Source: an uncultured Myxococcales bacterium
GTDB taxonomy: Bacteria > Myxococcota > Myxococcia > Myxococcales > Myxococcaceae
NCBI GenBank assembly: GCA_937980205.1
Contig: CALJKW010000066.1
Location: 1-64,000, forward strand
Reading direction: 5' to 3'
DNA length: 64,000 bases
Part shown: positions 16,500-25,248 of the stretch, in pieces
Layout: each line of letters begins with the position of its first letter
Numbering within the stretch: the first letter of the stretch is position 1
The notes under the pieces: model-generated
The model's input: only the letters and a program-made list of their open reading frames with translations
Databases searched by the model: none
What the model was told of the DNA's origin: nothing
Translations under genes and position numbers: made by a program

Positions 16500-18329
16500 G
16501 TGGTGTTGACCGTCCTGTTGGCTTTCGTTGCTGGTGCAGCTCCCACCAAACGGCCTCACGTCGATTACCAGGCGATGCGTGAGGCGATGTCGCCGAACCA
16601 GGAGCCCTCCGAGCGCTTCAGCTCTGCGGCCTCGTACGCGCACTACCTCAAAGCGCGGCTGTTGCATCACGACGGCGATCACCGCGGCGCGCTCGACGAG
16701 CTGCGGCTGGCGCTCGCGTCCGATGATCAGAACCCGTTCCTGATGACCGAGCTCGCGGAAGAGCACGCGCGGCTGGGAGAGCTCGACCGCGCCGAGGTGC
16801 AGCTCAACAAGGTGCTCGACCGGCACCCGAACCACGCGGCGGCGCAGCTGCTGATGGGGCGCGTGCTGTTCGAGGGTCAGAAGATCGTCCGCGCGCGCTC
16901 GGCGCTGCGGTCGGCGATCAAGCTGAAGCCGAGAGATCCCGACGCGTACCTGGTCCTCACGCAGCTCTGGCTCGATCAGGGCAAGCCCGACGAGGCGGTG
17001 AAGGTGGTCGAGGAGCTGTCGGCCGCGTTGCCGGGAGAGCCCGTCGGCTACAAGCGGCTCGGCATGGCGCTCGCCGAGCGCAGCGACAACGCGCGCGCCG
17101 AGAAGCTGCTGCTCAAGGCCGTCGAGCGGGACCCGGGCGACGCCGAGGCGTGGATCACGCTGGGGCAGATCTACGAGGTGACGGGTCGGCTGCAGAAGGG
17201 CGAGGACGCGTACAGCCGGGCGCTGGAGCGCGATCCGGAGAACCGCGAGGTGCTGCTGGCGGCGGGGCGGCTGGCGCTGCGGCAAGACGCTCCGCAGCGG
17301 GCGCGGGCGTACTTCGAGCAGCTGCTCTCGTTCTCGAAGGACCCCGAGCTCGCGGTGAAGGTGGCGTTCTCGTACCTCGCGATGCGGCAGATGGGCGCGG
17401 CGGTCGAGGTGCTCGACCAGGCGCGTGCGACGGCGGGCGAGCCCCGACTGCACTTCTACGCGGGGCTCGTGCACGAGCGCATGCACGCGTGGGCGAAGGC
17501 GGCGGACGCGTACGGGGCCGTGCAGCCCGAGGCGGGAGATCTCTTCCACGAGGCGCGGCTGCACCGCGCGAACTGCCTGTCGTCGATGGGCAAGCACGAC
17601 CGGGCGCTCGAGCTGTACCGCAAGGGGCTCGAAGACCGGCCCGACTACGCGGCGCTGATCCCGGCCTACGCGCGGGGCCTCGAGCGGGCGAACCAGCCGA
17701 AGGAAGCGGAGCTGGTGCTGGCCCGTGCGCTCGCGGACAAGCCGACGCCCGAGAGCTTCGAGGCGCTCGCCGGGCTGTACGAGCGGCAGGGGCGGCTGGC
17801 CGATGCGATCTCGCTGCTGACCGACGCGCTGCGGAAGCGGCCGCGCGACGAGCTTTTGTTGTACGCGCTCGGCACGGTGTACGAGCGCAAGGGCGAGGTG
17901 CAGAAGTCGCTCGAGAAGATGCGTGCGGTGCTCGACGTGAATCCCGATAATGCGAACGCGATGAACTTCATCGGCTACACGCTCGCGGATCGCGGCATGG
18001 ACTACGACGAGGCCGAGAAGCTGCTGACGCGCGCGCTCGAGCTGAAGCCCGACACCGCGGCGTACCTCGACAGCCTGGGGTGGATGTTCTTCCGCCGCGG
18101 CGAGATGTCGAAGGCGGTCGAGACGCTCGAGCGGGCGACCGAGGTGTCTCCGGGCGAGCCGACGATCGAAGAGCACCTCGGCGACGCGTACGCGAAGGCG
18201 GCGCGCAAAGACGAGGCCATCAAGCGGTACAAGCGGGCGCTCGAGGTGTTGCGCGAGGCGCCCGAGCTCGCGGAGAGCAAGGGCCAGCGCGCGGCGATCG
18301 AGAAGAAGCTGAGGGCGCTCGAGAAGTGA
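16500..18329 (+). CDS. Secreted tetratricopeptide-repeat protein
   Basis: This 609-residue protein has a short hydrophobic N-terminus that may be a signal peptide (cleavage near residue 15, AGAAP). At least a dozen TPR units cover about residues 45-600 (for example DAYLVLTQLWLDQGKPDEAV, AEAWITLGQIYEVTGRLQKG, AAYLDSLGWMFFRRGEMSKA). Such solenoids scaffold protein complexes, often at the envelope. The start is GTG 16500; no clear ribosome site is visible. The stop overlaps the start of the next gene (GTGA), so the pair forms an operon. The partners and role are unknown. Confidence 0.8.
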   Translation: MVLTVLLAFVAGAAPTKRPHVDYQAMREAMSPNQEPSERFSSAASYAHYLKARLLHHDGDHRGALDELRLALASDDQNPFLMTELAEEHARLGELDRAEVQLNKVLDRHPNHAAAQLLMGRVLFEGQKIVRARSALRSAIKLKPRDPDAYLVLTQLWLDQGKPDEAVKVVEELSAALPGEPVGYKRLGMALAERSDNARAEKLLLKAVERDPGDAEAWITLGQIYEVTGRLQKGEDAYSRALERDPENREVLLAAGRLALRQDAPQRARAYFEQLLSFSKDPELAVKVAFSYLAMRQMGAAVEVLDQARATAGEPRLHFYAGLVHERMHAWAKAADAYGAVQPEAGDLFHEARLHRANCLSSMGKHDRALELYRKGLEDRPDYAALIPAYARGLERANQPKEAELVLARALADKPTPESFEALAGLYERQGRLADAISLLTDALRKRPRDELLLYALGTVYERKGEVQKSLEKMRAVLDVNPDNANAMNFIGYTLADRGMDYDEAEKLLTRALELKPDTAAYLDSLGWMFFRRGEMSKAVETLERATEVSPGEPTIEEHLGDAYAKAARKDEAIKRYKRALEVLREAPELAESKGQRAAIEKKLRALEK

Positions 18330-18715
18330 GCCTGCGACTCGTCGCGCTGCTGCTCGTCGTGGCGGCCTGCGCGAAGCCGCCTCCGCCGCCGCCCGAGCCC
18401 CCGCCGCGGGAGTTCAAGTGGCCCAAGGGCGTGCCGCGCCGGCTCGCGCTGCAGGCGTACGAGGAGTACGGCGCCGTCGAGAAGGTGCTCCTGGGCTACG
18501 GCGTGACGGTGGTGAAGGGGCGGGACACGCAGGCCGCGGAGCTGACGCTGTACTTCGACCGCTGCGACGACATTCGCACGCAGGGGACGACGGCGCGCAT
18601 CGAGGAGACCGCCAGCGGTCGCACGCTGCTCGTGCTGTCGCGGCCGCTCGGTGGGTGCCAGGCGCTGATGACCGACGTCGCCGAGGCGATCGATCAGGCG
18701 TGGAAGAAGCGGTAG
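18326..18715 (+). CDS. Small putative lipoprotein
   Basis: The 129-residue protein begins MSLRLVALLLVVAAC, a short lipoprotein signal with the lipid-modified cysteine near residue 15. A Pro-rich spacer follows, then a small domain of about 95 residues with two cysteines (RCDD and GGCQ). The GTG start at 18326 overlaps the stop of the TPR gene by four bases, so translation is coupled. It may be the lipid anchor or partner of the TPR protein. I recognise no family. It ends three bases before the stop of the opposite-strand gene at 18719. Confidence 0.7.
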   Translation: MSLRLVALLLVVAACAKPPPPPPEPPPREFKWPKGVPRRLALQAYEEYGAVEKVLLGYGVTVVKGRDTQAAELTLYFDRCDDIRTQGTTARIEETASGRTLLVLSRPLGGCQALMTDVAEAIDQAWKKR

Positions 18716-18718
18716 GCG

Positions 18719-20041
18719 CTACGGAATTCCGGCGGCGTCGAGCAGCGCGTTCAACGCCGGCTGCCGCGCGCTGGCGGAGAGCACGTGGTCCATGTTGAAG
18801 CCGGCGTACACCACGGTGGAGCCCGCGTCGGTGGCGTTGCGCGTGGCGACCGGGTAGCCGGAGTCGGGCGTCGTCTCGGTGAACAGCACGGTGGCCGTGC
18901 CGGGGTTCAGGTAGCCGACGATGTTGATGCTCGTCCCGTAGGGCACGATGACCGTGCCGTTCGAGAACACGTTCGGCGCCGTGTCCGAGACGTAGCGGGT
19001 GCCGATGCCGCCGAGCTGATCCCTGACGAAGTCGTTGGCGGTATTCCACGAGCTGCCGTAGCGCGACATGAGGCCGGGGCTCGAGAGCAGCAGCTTTCGC
19101 GAGCCCTGCGCGAGCCACTGCGTCACGACCATCTCGTTCTGCGCGGGGAACGTGATGGCCGGCGGCCAGGAGCCGCCGTTGTACCAGACGACGGAGCCGT
19201 AATCGCGCAGCACCTCGAAGGGCACCGTGCTCCTCGCGGCGTCGTACGGGACGACGAGCCGGTCGTAGGTGACGCCGCGCGAGGTGAGCGCCACATCCCA
19301 CGGCGTGTCTTCGTCCGAGGGCCAGCCGCCGCCCTGGTTCGCGCCGATCGTGTCGTCGTCGACCACCAGCACCGGGCGGCGCGCGCGCACCTCGACGGTG
19401 AGCGGCACCGTCGCGAGCAGGGTGCCCAGGCCGAAGAGGGTGACGCGCAGCTCGTGCGGGTAGCTGCCGAGCGGGTGCTGCAGCGGAGAAATCACCCACA
19501 GCTCCGTGTCGTCGAACATCGTGTCTTGCGGCTCGAAGCCGGGCGTGAACGGCGACGCGCCGCCGTCCGCCTGCACGAGATCGAAGTGCAGCGTGTCGTC
19601 GTTGAACGGATCATCGCGGATGATCTGAACGCTCGCGAACGCCCACGTGCCCGGCGCCATCGAGAGCACCGCGGTGTTCACGTTCGCGGTGAAGCCCGAG
19701 GGGCCGCCGCCGGTCGCGCCGCCGCCGGCGCCGGTCGTGCCGCCGCCGGCGCCGGTGGTGCCGCCGCCGGCGCCGGTCGTGCCGCCGCCGGTGCCGGTGG
19801 TGCCGCCGCCGGTGCCGGTGGTGCCGCCGCCGGTGCCGGTCGTGCCGCCGCCCGTGCCGCTCGTGGTGCCGCCACCGGTCGCGGCGGTTCCTCCGCCTTC
19901 GCCTCCGCCCGTCGAGGCGACGCCGCCGCCGCTGCCGCCGTCGCCTTCGACGCACACGCCGGCGTCGATGCAGCGGTCGACCAGGCCGTCGAAGTCGCGG
20001 CAGGCCGCCAGCGCGAGGAAGAAGATGAGTGCGCGGCGCAT
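18719..20041 (-). CDS. Large lipoprotein with Gly/Thr repeat linker
   Basis: This 440-residue lipoprotein (lipobox LAAC, about residue 14) has an anchor region CRDFDGLVDRC...GVCVEGD like that of the lipoprotein at 20868. A Gly/Thr linker (about 38-110) is built from seven-residue repeats. Then come a beta domain (about 115-215) and a C-terminal domain (about 215-440) with alternating strands and helices (VLVVDDDTIG, VTYDRLVVPYD, GSVVWYNGGSW, RKLLLSSPG). The last resembles the glutamine-amidotransferase-like domains of some secreted proteins. I see no certain catalytic triad. Its ATG overlaps the stop of the CsgG-like gene upstream by one base. The ligand is unknown. Confidence 0.7.
   Translation of the reverse strand: MRRALIFFLALAACRDFDGLVDRCIDAGVCVEGDGGSGGGVASTGGGEGGGTAATGGGTTSGTGGGTTGTGGGTTGTGGGTTGTGGGTTGAGGGTTGAGGGTTGAGGGATGGGPSGFTANVNTAVLSMAPGTWAFASVQIIRDDPFNDDTLHFDLVQADGGASPFTPGFEPQDTMFDDTELWVISPLQHPLGSYPHELRVTLFGLGTLLATVPLTVEVRARRPVLVVDDDTIGANQGGGWPSDEDTPWDVALTSRGVTYDRLVVPYDAARSTVPFEVLRDYGSVVWYNGGSWPPAITFPAQNEMVVTQWLAQGSRKLLLSSPGLMSRYGSSWNTANDFVRDQLGGIGTRYVSDTAPNVFSNGTVIVPYGTSINIVGYLNPGTATVLFTETTPDSGYPVATRNATDAGSTVVYAGFNMDHVLSASARQPALNALLDAAGIP
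19716..19862. repeat. 21-bp tandem repeat inside a lipoprotein gene
   Basis: Seven consecutive 21-bp units of the type GTGCCGCCGCCGG(C/T)GCCGGT(C/G) occur on the plus strand, with units at 19716, 19737, 19758 and so on. On the coding (minus) strand each unit encodes a Gly-Gly-Gly-Thr-Thr-Gly-Thr or -Ala heptapeptide. Copy-number change would keep the frame and only lengthen or shorten the linker. Confidence 0.9.
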
Positions 20042-20814
20042 CAGCTCGACCTCCCGAGGATGAACCAGATGACGCCGGCGACGAGCAGGGCGGCTCCGAC
20101 GCCGAGCAGCACCCAGCCGGCCGTCTGCATCGCCTCTCCGCTCTGCGCGATGAGGCGCGCGTCGCCGACGCTGACGGTCCCGGGGGCTGCAGCAGCGACG
20201 CGCTGGTACGAGCTCTCGGAGACGGCGAGGAGCACGCCGCCGGCGATCGCCGAGACACCGCCGAGCGCGATGGGGATGAGCGAGAGCCGCCGCGAAGGGC
20301 CCCCCGTCGAGGGAGGCGGGCTCGACGCCGTGAGCGCGATCGTCGGCGCCGGTGGATTCGTCACGCCGTTCGCCCGGTAGAACTGCTCGCGCAGGTCGAG
20401 CCCGACGCGCGTGAGCGCATCGAACAGCTCGTCCTCGTGCATCACGCGCTGCGAGGCCTGCGCGACGAGCCTGCCCTGCAGCGGCTCGATGATGCGGGCG
20501 TTCACCTGGTAGGTGCCGCCGAGCTTCACCACGTCGCCGAGCAGCACGCCCTGGACGCCGAGCGCGTTGCCGAGCTCGACGAGGCACTGGCCGGCGCCGG
20601 TGCAGCCGAGCAGCTCTTTCTGGCGATCGAGGCCGACGATGGCGGCGACGTCGCGCGGAGTGATGACGCCGATGGGGGCGAACGGCTGCAGGAGCTGATC
20701 GGTCAGCGGCGCCGAGAGCGCGGCGTCGACGCCGGTCATCGCGAGGCCTGGTGCGGCGATCTTGAGCTCCTTCGGCGGAGCGGCGGCGAGCAGAACGAGG
20801 ACGGCGGCGATCAT
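20041..20814 (-). CDS. CsgG-like secreted/membrane protein (paralogue A)
   Basis: This 257-residue protein has an N-terminal signal, a domain of about 120 residues resembling the CsgG/TolB-N fold and two C-terminal membrane helices (about 175-198 and 230-252). In that domain DVAAIVGLDRQKELLGC, CLVELGNALGVQGVLLGDV and YQVNARIIEPLQGRLV match a pattern found in several myxobacterial proteins. The paralogue at 23447 shares the RQ..LLGC and LGNALG..GVLLGD blocks and has the same downstream lipoprotein arrangement. Its stop overlaps the next start (TGATG), so translation is coupled. The function is unknown; it may assemble or sense the paired lipoprotein. Confidence 0.7.
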   Translation of the reverse strand: MIAAVLVLLAAAPPKELKIAAPGLAMTGVDAALSAPLTDQLLQPFAPIGVITPRDVAAIVGLDRQKELLGCTGAGQCLVELGNALGVQGVLLGDVVKLGGTYQVNARIIEPLQGRLVAQASQRVMHEDELFDALTRVGLDLREQFYRANGVTNPPAPTIALTASSPPPSTGGPSRRLSLIPIALGGVSAIAGGVLLAVSESSYQRVAAAAPGTVSVGDARLIAQSGEAMQTAGWVLLGVGAALLVAGVIWFILGRSS

Positions 20815-20867
20815 CGCCGGCGCACCCTACCATCGGGCCGCGGCGTCGCCGGGGATTCGCGGCTCTT

Positions 20868-23450
20868 TCAGCGCGCGACGCACAGGGTGCGCTGAGGGCC
20901 CGCGCAGGAGAACCCGGCGAGCTCGAACGCGCCGCCCAGGTCGCTCTCGAGCGCAGGCGGGGAGCCCGGCACCACCGTGCTGCTGCCCCAGTCGGAGCAC
21001 GTCGCGAGGCCGGGGGTGAGCAGGTTGTTTCGCCCGAACCAGACCGCCGAGGTGGTGGACCACGGCAGCAGGGCCCCGTTCGCGAGGGCGTTGAGCCCGG
21101 CGGGAGGCGGCACTCCGTAGCCACCGTCCTGGGCGTTCGAGGCGTACAGCAAGACGCCGTCGGGCCGATAGATGGGCCGGCTGGGCGGGGCGCTGATGCC
21201 GCTCACGGCGGTCGCGCTGGCGGTCGACGTCGCGCGGAAGACGTGGGCGGTGCGGCCTCCGTCGAGCAGCAGGCCGGCGGCCGCGGCGTCGATCGCGCAC
21301 TGACCGCCGTCGTTTCCCGCGCCGGTCGTCGTGCTCGTCACGAACACCACGATCGCGTTCGCCGGCACCGGAGCCGGTCGCAGTTGAAGGCTCGCTCCCG
21401 TCGCCAGGCAGTAGAGGTGCCGCTGCCCCGAGCAGTCCTCGTTGGCGCGTGCGTACCAGCCCTGAGACGTCGACCACACCCAGCCAGGAGCCGTCGTCGC
21501 AAAGTTCGTATCCGTCCAGGCTCCGCAGTTGGCCAATGCCCCGTTCGTGTCGAGACCGACCCAGGTCTGCTGCAGCGGCCCCAGCGGCGTGCCGCGCTCG
21601 TCGAGCGACAGCGGGTAGTACACCACCGGCGAGGTTCTGCTCAGGCCGCCGTCGAGCGTGTCGAGGAAGGGCCGGTCGTCGGTGCGCATCCACCCGCGCG
21701 AGCCGGCGAAGCGGTTGAAGGTGCCTCCGTCGGCCGTCATCACGAAGGCGAGGAAGTTGCCCGGCAGCCCGGCGTCGCGCGCGGTGTTCGCGCAGTGCAC
21801 GTCGGCGCGCGCCACCTCGTTGGCGCTGAACTGGCGCGAGGTCACGAACGCGTAGTTGAAGGCGGCGAAGGACGCGCTCACGGCCACGCCCCCGTTGGGC
21901 ACCGTGAGCATGCACTGCGGCTGGGTTCCGCAGCCGGCCGCGCCGCCCGACCAGCCGGTGAAGAGGAACCCGCGCCGCGCCGTGGCGGTCAGCGTCACGG
22001 TCGTCCCCGAGGGGACCGCGAAGCAGCCGGGTCCGCAGCTCGCCCCCGTCACCCCGGTGATGGTCCCTGCGTCCGCCGGGGTCACGCTCAGCGTGACCGG
22101 CTCGGCCACGCGAGGGAAGTCGGCGCCAATCAGGTGGTTGGTGTTCATCGTGACGCCGCACGGCGTGGCGGCCGGGCCGCTGCAGCTGCCCGACCAGGTC
22201 CCCATGCCGTAGAAGACCGACGCAGGCGCCGCGGTGAGGGTCACCTGCGGCGCTGCGACGGTCTCTTCGAAGCTCTGCGTGCAGGCGCTCGGGCACGAGA
22301 AGCTCGGGTTCGCCGAAGAGATGATGCCCCCGTCGGGGCGCACGGTCAGCAGCCAGCTCGCCCGGCCGGTTCCGGACAGCGGCAGCACCGCCGTGGTGAG
22401 CCCCGAGAACGTCATCGTCCCGCTCGCGACGCCGGGCGCGGCCGGTAGGAACCTGACCGTGCCCGAGCAGCCGGCATCGGACGCGAGCATGCCCGACGCG
22501 CAGGTGCCGGCGTCGATCGAAAACGCGGCGCCCGCCGCGCTGATGCTGAAGGCGACCGGCAGCGCGCCGACGTTCCGCGCGGAGAACGGCAGGGTGACCG
22601 CGGTGCCTGCGTCGACCACTCCGAAGGCCAGCGGGCTGGGCGTGAAGCGCACGTCGGAGGGGGGAAACGCTTCACCGGTCAGGTCGATGCTCTCTGCGTA
22701 GCCGAGCGGGTCGGTCACGGTCATGACCCCGGTCACGCGCCCCGCGTCGGTGGGGGTGAACGTGATGTCGAAGTCGCAGCTCGAGCCGTCGAGCGCGGCG
22801 CACTGGGTGCTCGCCGAGAACGACGGCGGCGCCGAGAACATCATCGAGGTGGGCGTGCGGGCGGCGTGCAGCAGCCGCACCGAGCGGCTCGGCGCCTGCT
22901 GGCCGAGGTTGACCGCTCCGAAGTCGATCGGCCGGGGAGTGCTCGGCTCCAACGAGAAGCGCTGCACGAGGTTCGCCGACAGCGGGAGCACGGCGGTGCC
23001 CGCGACGCCGGCGTCGATGAACAGGGCGCCGACGACCGCGCCCGGCGCCGCGCTCGACGTGAACGCGACGGTGAACGGGCAGCTCGCGGCGGGCGAGGGG
23101 CAGGTCGGCGTCACCGAGAACCCGGCGTTGATCGCCGCGTTGTCGAGGAAGAACGAGAAGTCGGCCACGCCCGCGTCGACAAAGACCGAGAGCGGCGCGC
23201 TCGTCACCGCGTCTGCGCGCGCGACGTCGCCGAAGGCAACGGTGGCCGCGCTGGCGCCGACCAGATTGAAGGTGGCTGAGCCTCCGCCGCCGTCGCCGCC
23301 TCCCTGGGCGGTACCGCCGCCGGCCGCGGCGCCTCCGCCGACGCCGTCGTCGACGCACTTGCCGATCTCGCGGCACTTCTCGAGGTCGGCGTCGAAGTTG
23401 AAGCAGGCGGTGAGCGAGAGCGCGACGACCAGCGCAGGCCGGAGCTTCAC
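20868..23450 (-). CDS. Multidomain surface lipoprotein (ASPM-type, InlB-type and DUF1554-like domains)
   Basis: This is an 860-residue lipoprotein. After the lipobox (SLTAC, about residue 16) the anchor region CFNFDADLEKC...GKCVDDG resembles that of the gene at 18719. Three immunoglobulin-like domains of the ASPM-SPD2-Hydin type follow (about 55-375; repeated F/DFGxV starts). Two InlB B-repeat-like domains (about 378-520) carry the FTGWSG motif. At the end are two Cys-containing domains resembling DUF1554 or endostatin-like lectin folds (about 525-685 and 700-860). Such proteins sit on the cell surface and bind sugars or other cells. GTG 23450 overlaps the upstream stop by four bases; the longer frame upstream lies within the neighbouring gene. 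Confidence 0.75.
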   Translation of the reverse strand: MKLRPALVVALSLTACFNFDADLEKCREIGKCVDDGVGGGAAAGGGTAQGGGDGGGGSATFNLVGASAATVAFGDVARADAVTSAPLSVFVDAGVADFSFFLDNAAINAGFSVTPTCPSPAASCPFTVAFTSSAAPGAVVGALFIDAGVAGTAVLPLSANLVQRFSLEPSTPRPIDFGAVNLGQQAPSRSVRLLHAARTPTSMMFSAPPSFSASTQCAALDGSSCDFDITFTPTDAGRVTGVMTVTDPLGYAESIDLTGEAFPPSDVRFTPSPLAFGVVDAGTAVTLPFSARNVGALPVAFSISAAGAAFSIDAGTCASGMLASDAGCSGTVRFLPAAPGVASGTMTFSGLTTAVLPLSGTGRASWLLTVRPDGGIISSANPSFSCPSACTQSFEETVAAPQVTLTAAPASVFYGMGTWSGSCSGPAATPCGVTMNTNHLIGADFPRVAEPVTLSVTPADAGTITGVTGASCGPGCFAVPSGTTVTLTATARRGFLFTGWSGGAAGCGTQPQCMLTVPNGGVAVSASFAAFNYAFVTSRQFSANEVARADVHCANTARDAGLPGNFLAFVMTADGGTFNRFAGSRGWMRTDDRPFLDTLDGGLSRTSPVVYYPLSLDERGTPLGPLQQTWVGLDTNGALANCGAWTDTNFATTAPGWVWSTSQGWYARANEDCSGQRHLYCLATGASLQLRPAPVPANAIVVFVTSTTTGAGNDGGQCAIDAAAAGLLLDGGRTAHVFRATSTASATAVSGISAPPSRPIYRPDGVLLYASNAQDGGYGVPPPAGLNALANGALLPWSTTSAVWFGRNNLLTPGLATCSDWGSSTVVPGSPPALESDLGGAFELAGFSCAGPQRTLCVAR

Positions 23451-24268
23451 GGCAGGGCCCCCGAGAGCACGATTGCTCCTCCCGAGGGGCTCACGGCCGC
23501 CTGAAGGGTCACCGGCTGCTCCTTGTAGAAGAACATCGCCGCCGCCGCGGCGAGCCCGGCGACGCCGACGCCCACCGCGATGCCGCCGATGAGCTGGCTG
23601 GTTCGGCCCGATTGCGCGATCTCCTGGGCGCGCGCGTTGCTCAGCGTGACCTGGGGGTTCTGGGTCAGCTGGGTGTGCGCGTCGCTCGCCTGCAGGAGCA
23701 TCACGGCACCGACGGCGCCGCCTGCCACGGCGACGACCGACGGCACCCACGACCACGCCCGCAACGGAGCGCGGCGCAGATCGCGCTCGACTGTCGCGGG
23801 TGCGGGCTCGCTCGCCCGGAGCATGGTGAAGCACGCCCGCGCGAGCTCGTACGCGGCCGCGGTGAGCGCGTCGGTGAGCTGAGCTTCGGTGGCGACCCGC
23901 CCCGAGCGTGCGCCGATGACGCCGGCGTTCGTGCCGATGATCTTGAGGTTGACCTGAATCGAGCCGTCGTCGAGCCGGGCGAGGTCTCCGAGCAGCACGC
24001 CTTCCGCGCCCAGCGCGTTCGCGAGCTCGACCATGCACGAGCTGCCTTCGGCGCAGCCCAAGAGCTGGCGCTGGCGCTCCATGCCGAGCAGGGCGGCGAT
24101 CTCTTTGTTGGTGACGATCTTCACGCCGGCGCTGCGAAGCTCTTGCGCCAGGTGTTCGCCGAAGAAGTCGGTCTTCGCCTGTTCGAAGCCGACCCCATTG
24201 AGGCCAGGAGCTGCGATGAGCGGTGCCGCAGCGAGCAGCAGCGCCGGCAGAAGGGGCATTGCGCTCAC
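23447..24268 (-). CDS. CsgG-like secreted/membrane protein (paralogue B)
   Basis: This 273-residue paralogue of the gene at 20041 has a signal peptide, then a CsgG/TolB-N-like domain (about 20-160) containing KEIAALLGMERQRQLLGC, CMVELANALGAEGVLLGDL and IQVNLKIIG. Two membrane helices follow (about 175-195 and 222-242) with a short C-terminal tail. Its stop overlaps the lipoprotein start (GTGA), repeating the gene order of paralogue A and its lipoprotein. GTG 24268 is used; ATG 24259 is an alternative three codons later. The role is unknown. Confidence 0.7.
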   Translation of the reverse strand: MSAMPLLPALLLAAAPLIAAPGLNGVGFEQAKTDFFGEHLAQELRSAGVKIVTNKEIAALLGMERQRQLLGCAEGSSCMVELANALGAEGVLLGDLARLDDGSIQVNLKIIGTNAGVIGARSGRVATEAQLTDALTAAAYELARACFTMLRASEPAPATVERDLRRAPLRAWSWVPSVVAVAGGAVGAVMLLQASDAHTQLTQNPQVTLSNARAQEIAQSGRTSQLIGGIAVGVGVAGLAAAAAMFFYKEQPVTLQAAVSPSGGAIVLSGALP

Positions 24269-24376
24269 GATAGCAGGTGTCGCTCGGGGCGAGCGGTCGG
24301 ATGTCGAGGCCGTCGAGGGACGATGCGGTTCATGCGCCCGAACTTTTCGCTTTTTCGTTAAGGTGCGCCGCTACTG

Positions 24377-25213
24377 ATGGCCCGTCGAGACGAAGGCTTC
24401 TTCTCCGCGAGAGACAACACGCGGCTCTACTGGCAGTCGGTGCTCCCCGACGGAGACTTCGAGGACGTCATCGGCCTGGTGCACGGCTACGGAGATCACT
24501 CGGGCCGGTACCGGCGCGTGATGCAGCACCTGGTCGCGCAAGGCCACGCGGTGCTCGCGTTCGACTACCGCGGCCACGGCAAGGCCGACGGCAAGCGCGG
24601 CTTCTGCGCCGACTGGAACGAGTTCCTCGACGACATGGAGGTCTTCTGGGCGCGCGTGCGGCAGCTCGCGTCGGGGAAGCCGACCTTCGTGCTCGCGCAC
24701 AGCCACGGCGCGCTCATCACCACGCACTTCGCGACGCGAAAGCCCGAAGGGCTGCGCGGCATGGTGCTCACCGCTCCCTATTACCGGCTCGCGATGCAGC
24801 CGCCGGCGCTGAAGGTCTTCGGCGCGAAGCTCGTGGGGCTCGTGATGCCGGCGGCGAAGGTGCCGACCGGCCTCGCCTCGAACATGCTGTCGCGCGACGT
24901 CGAGTGGCAGAAGGAGACCGACGACGATCCGCTCTACGGGCGCAACGCGACGCCGCGCTGGTTCACGACGTCGATCAAGGCGCAGGAAGCGCTGGCCGGC
25001 ATGGGGCAGCAGATCACCCAGCCGGTGCTGATGCTGACGGGGCAGAACGACGGCGTGGCGTCGACTCCGGCGGCGAAGGGCTTCTTCGACACGATCGCGT
25101 CAGCCGACAAGACCTACAAGGAGTACCCCGGCATGTTGCACGAGGTGATGTGTGAGACGGGGAAGGAAGAGGTGTGGGCCGACATTTCGCGTTGGATATC
25201 TCAGCACCGCTGA
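24377..25213 (+). CDS. Alpha/beta hydrolase, monoacylglycerol lipase-like
   Basis: This 278-residue enzyme belongs to the Hydrolase_4 (lysophospholipase/monoglyceride lipase) type. The fold markers are LVHGYGDHSGRYRR (about 34-47) with the oxyanion HG, AFDYRGHGKADGKRG (about 61-75), the nucleophile elbow AHSHGA (Ser109), Asp225 in GQNDGVAS and His255 in PGMLHEV. The usual GHSMGG is replaced by AHSHGA, which is tolerated in this family. It probably cleaves acylglycerols or lysophospholipids in the cytoplasm. ATG 24377 has no Shine-Dalgarno sequence, so the mRNA may be leaderless. The bactofilin genes begin 35 bases downstream with their own strong ribosome site. Confidence 0.85.
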   Translation: MARRDEGFFSARDNTRLYWQSVLPDGDFEDVIGLVHGYGDHSGRYRRVMQHLVAQGHAVLAFDYRGHGKADGKRGFCADWNEFLDDMEVFWARVRQLASGKPTFVLAHSHGALITTHFATRKPEGLRGMVLTAPYYRLAMQPPALKVFGAKLVGLVMPAAKVPTGLASNMLSRDVEWQKETDDDPLYGRNATPRWFTTSIKAQEALAGMGQQITQPVLMLTGQNDGVASTPAAKGFFDTIASADKTYKEYPGMLHEVMCETGKEEVWADISRWISQHR

Positions 25214-25248
25214 CCTAAATCCTCGGTCTCGAGGAGGGAGCGCTCAAC

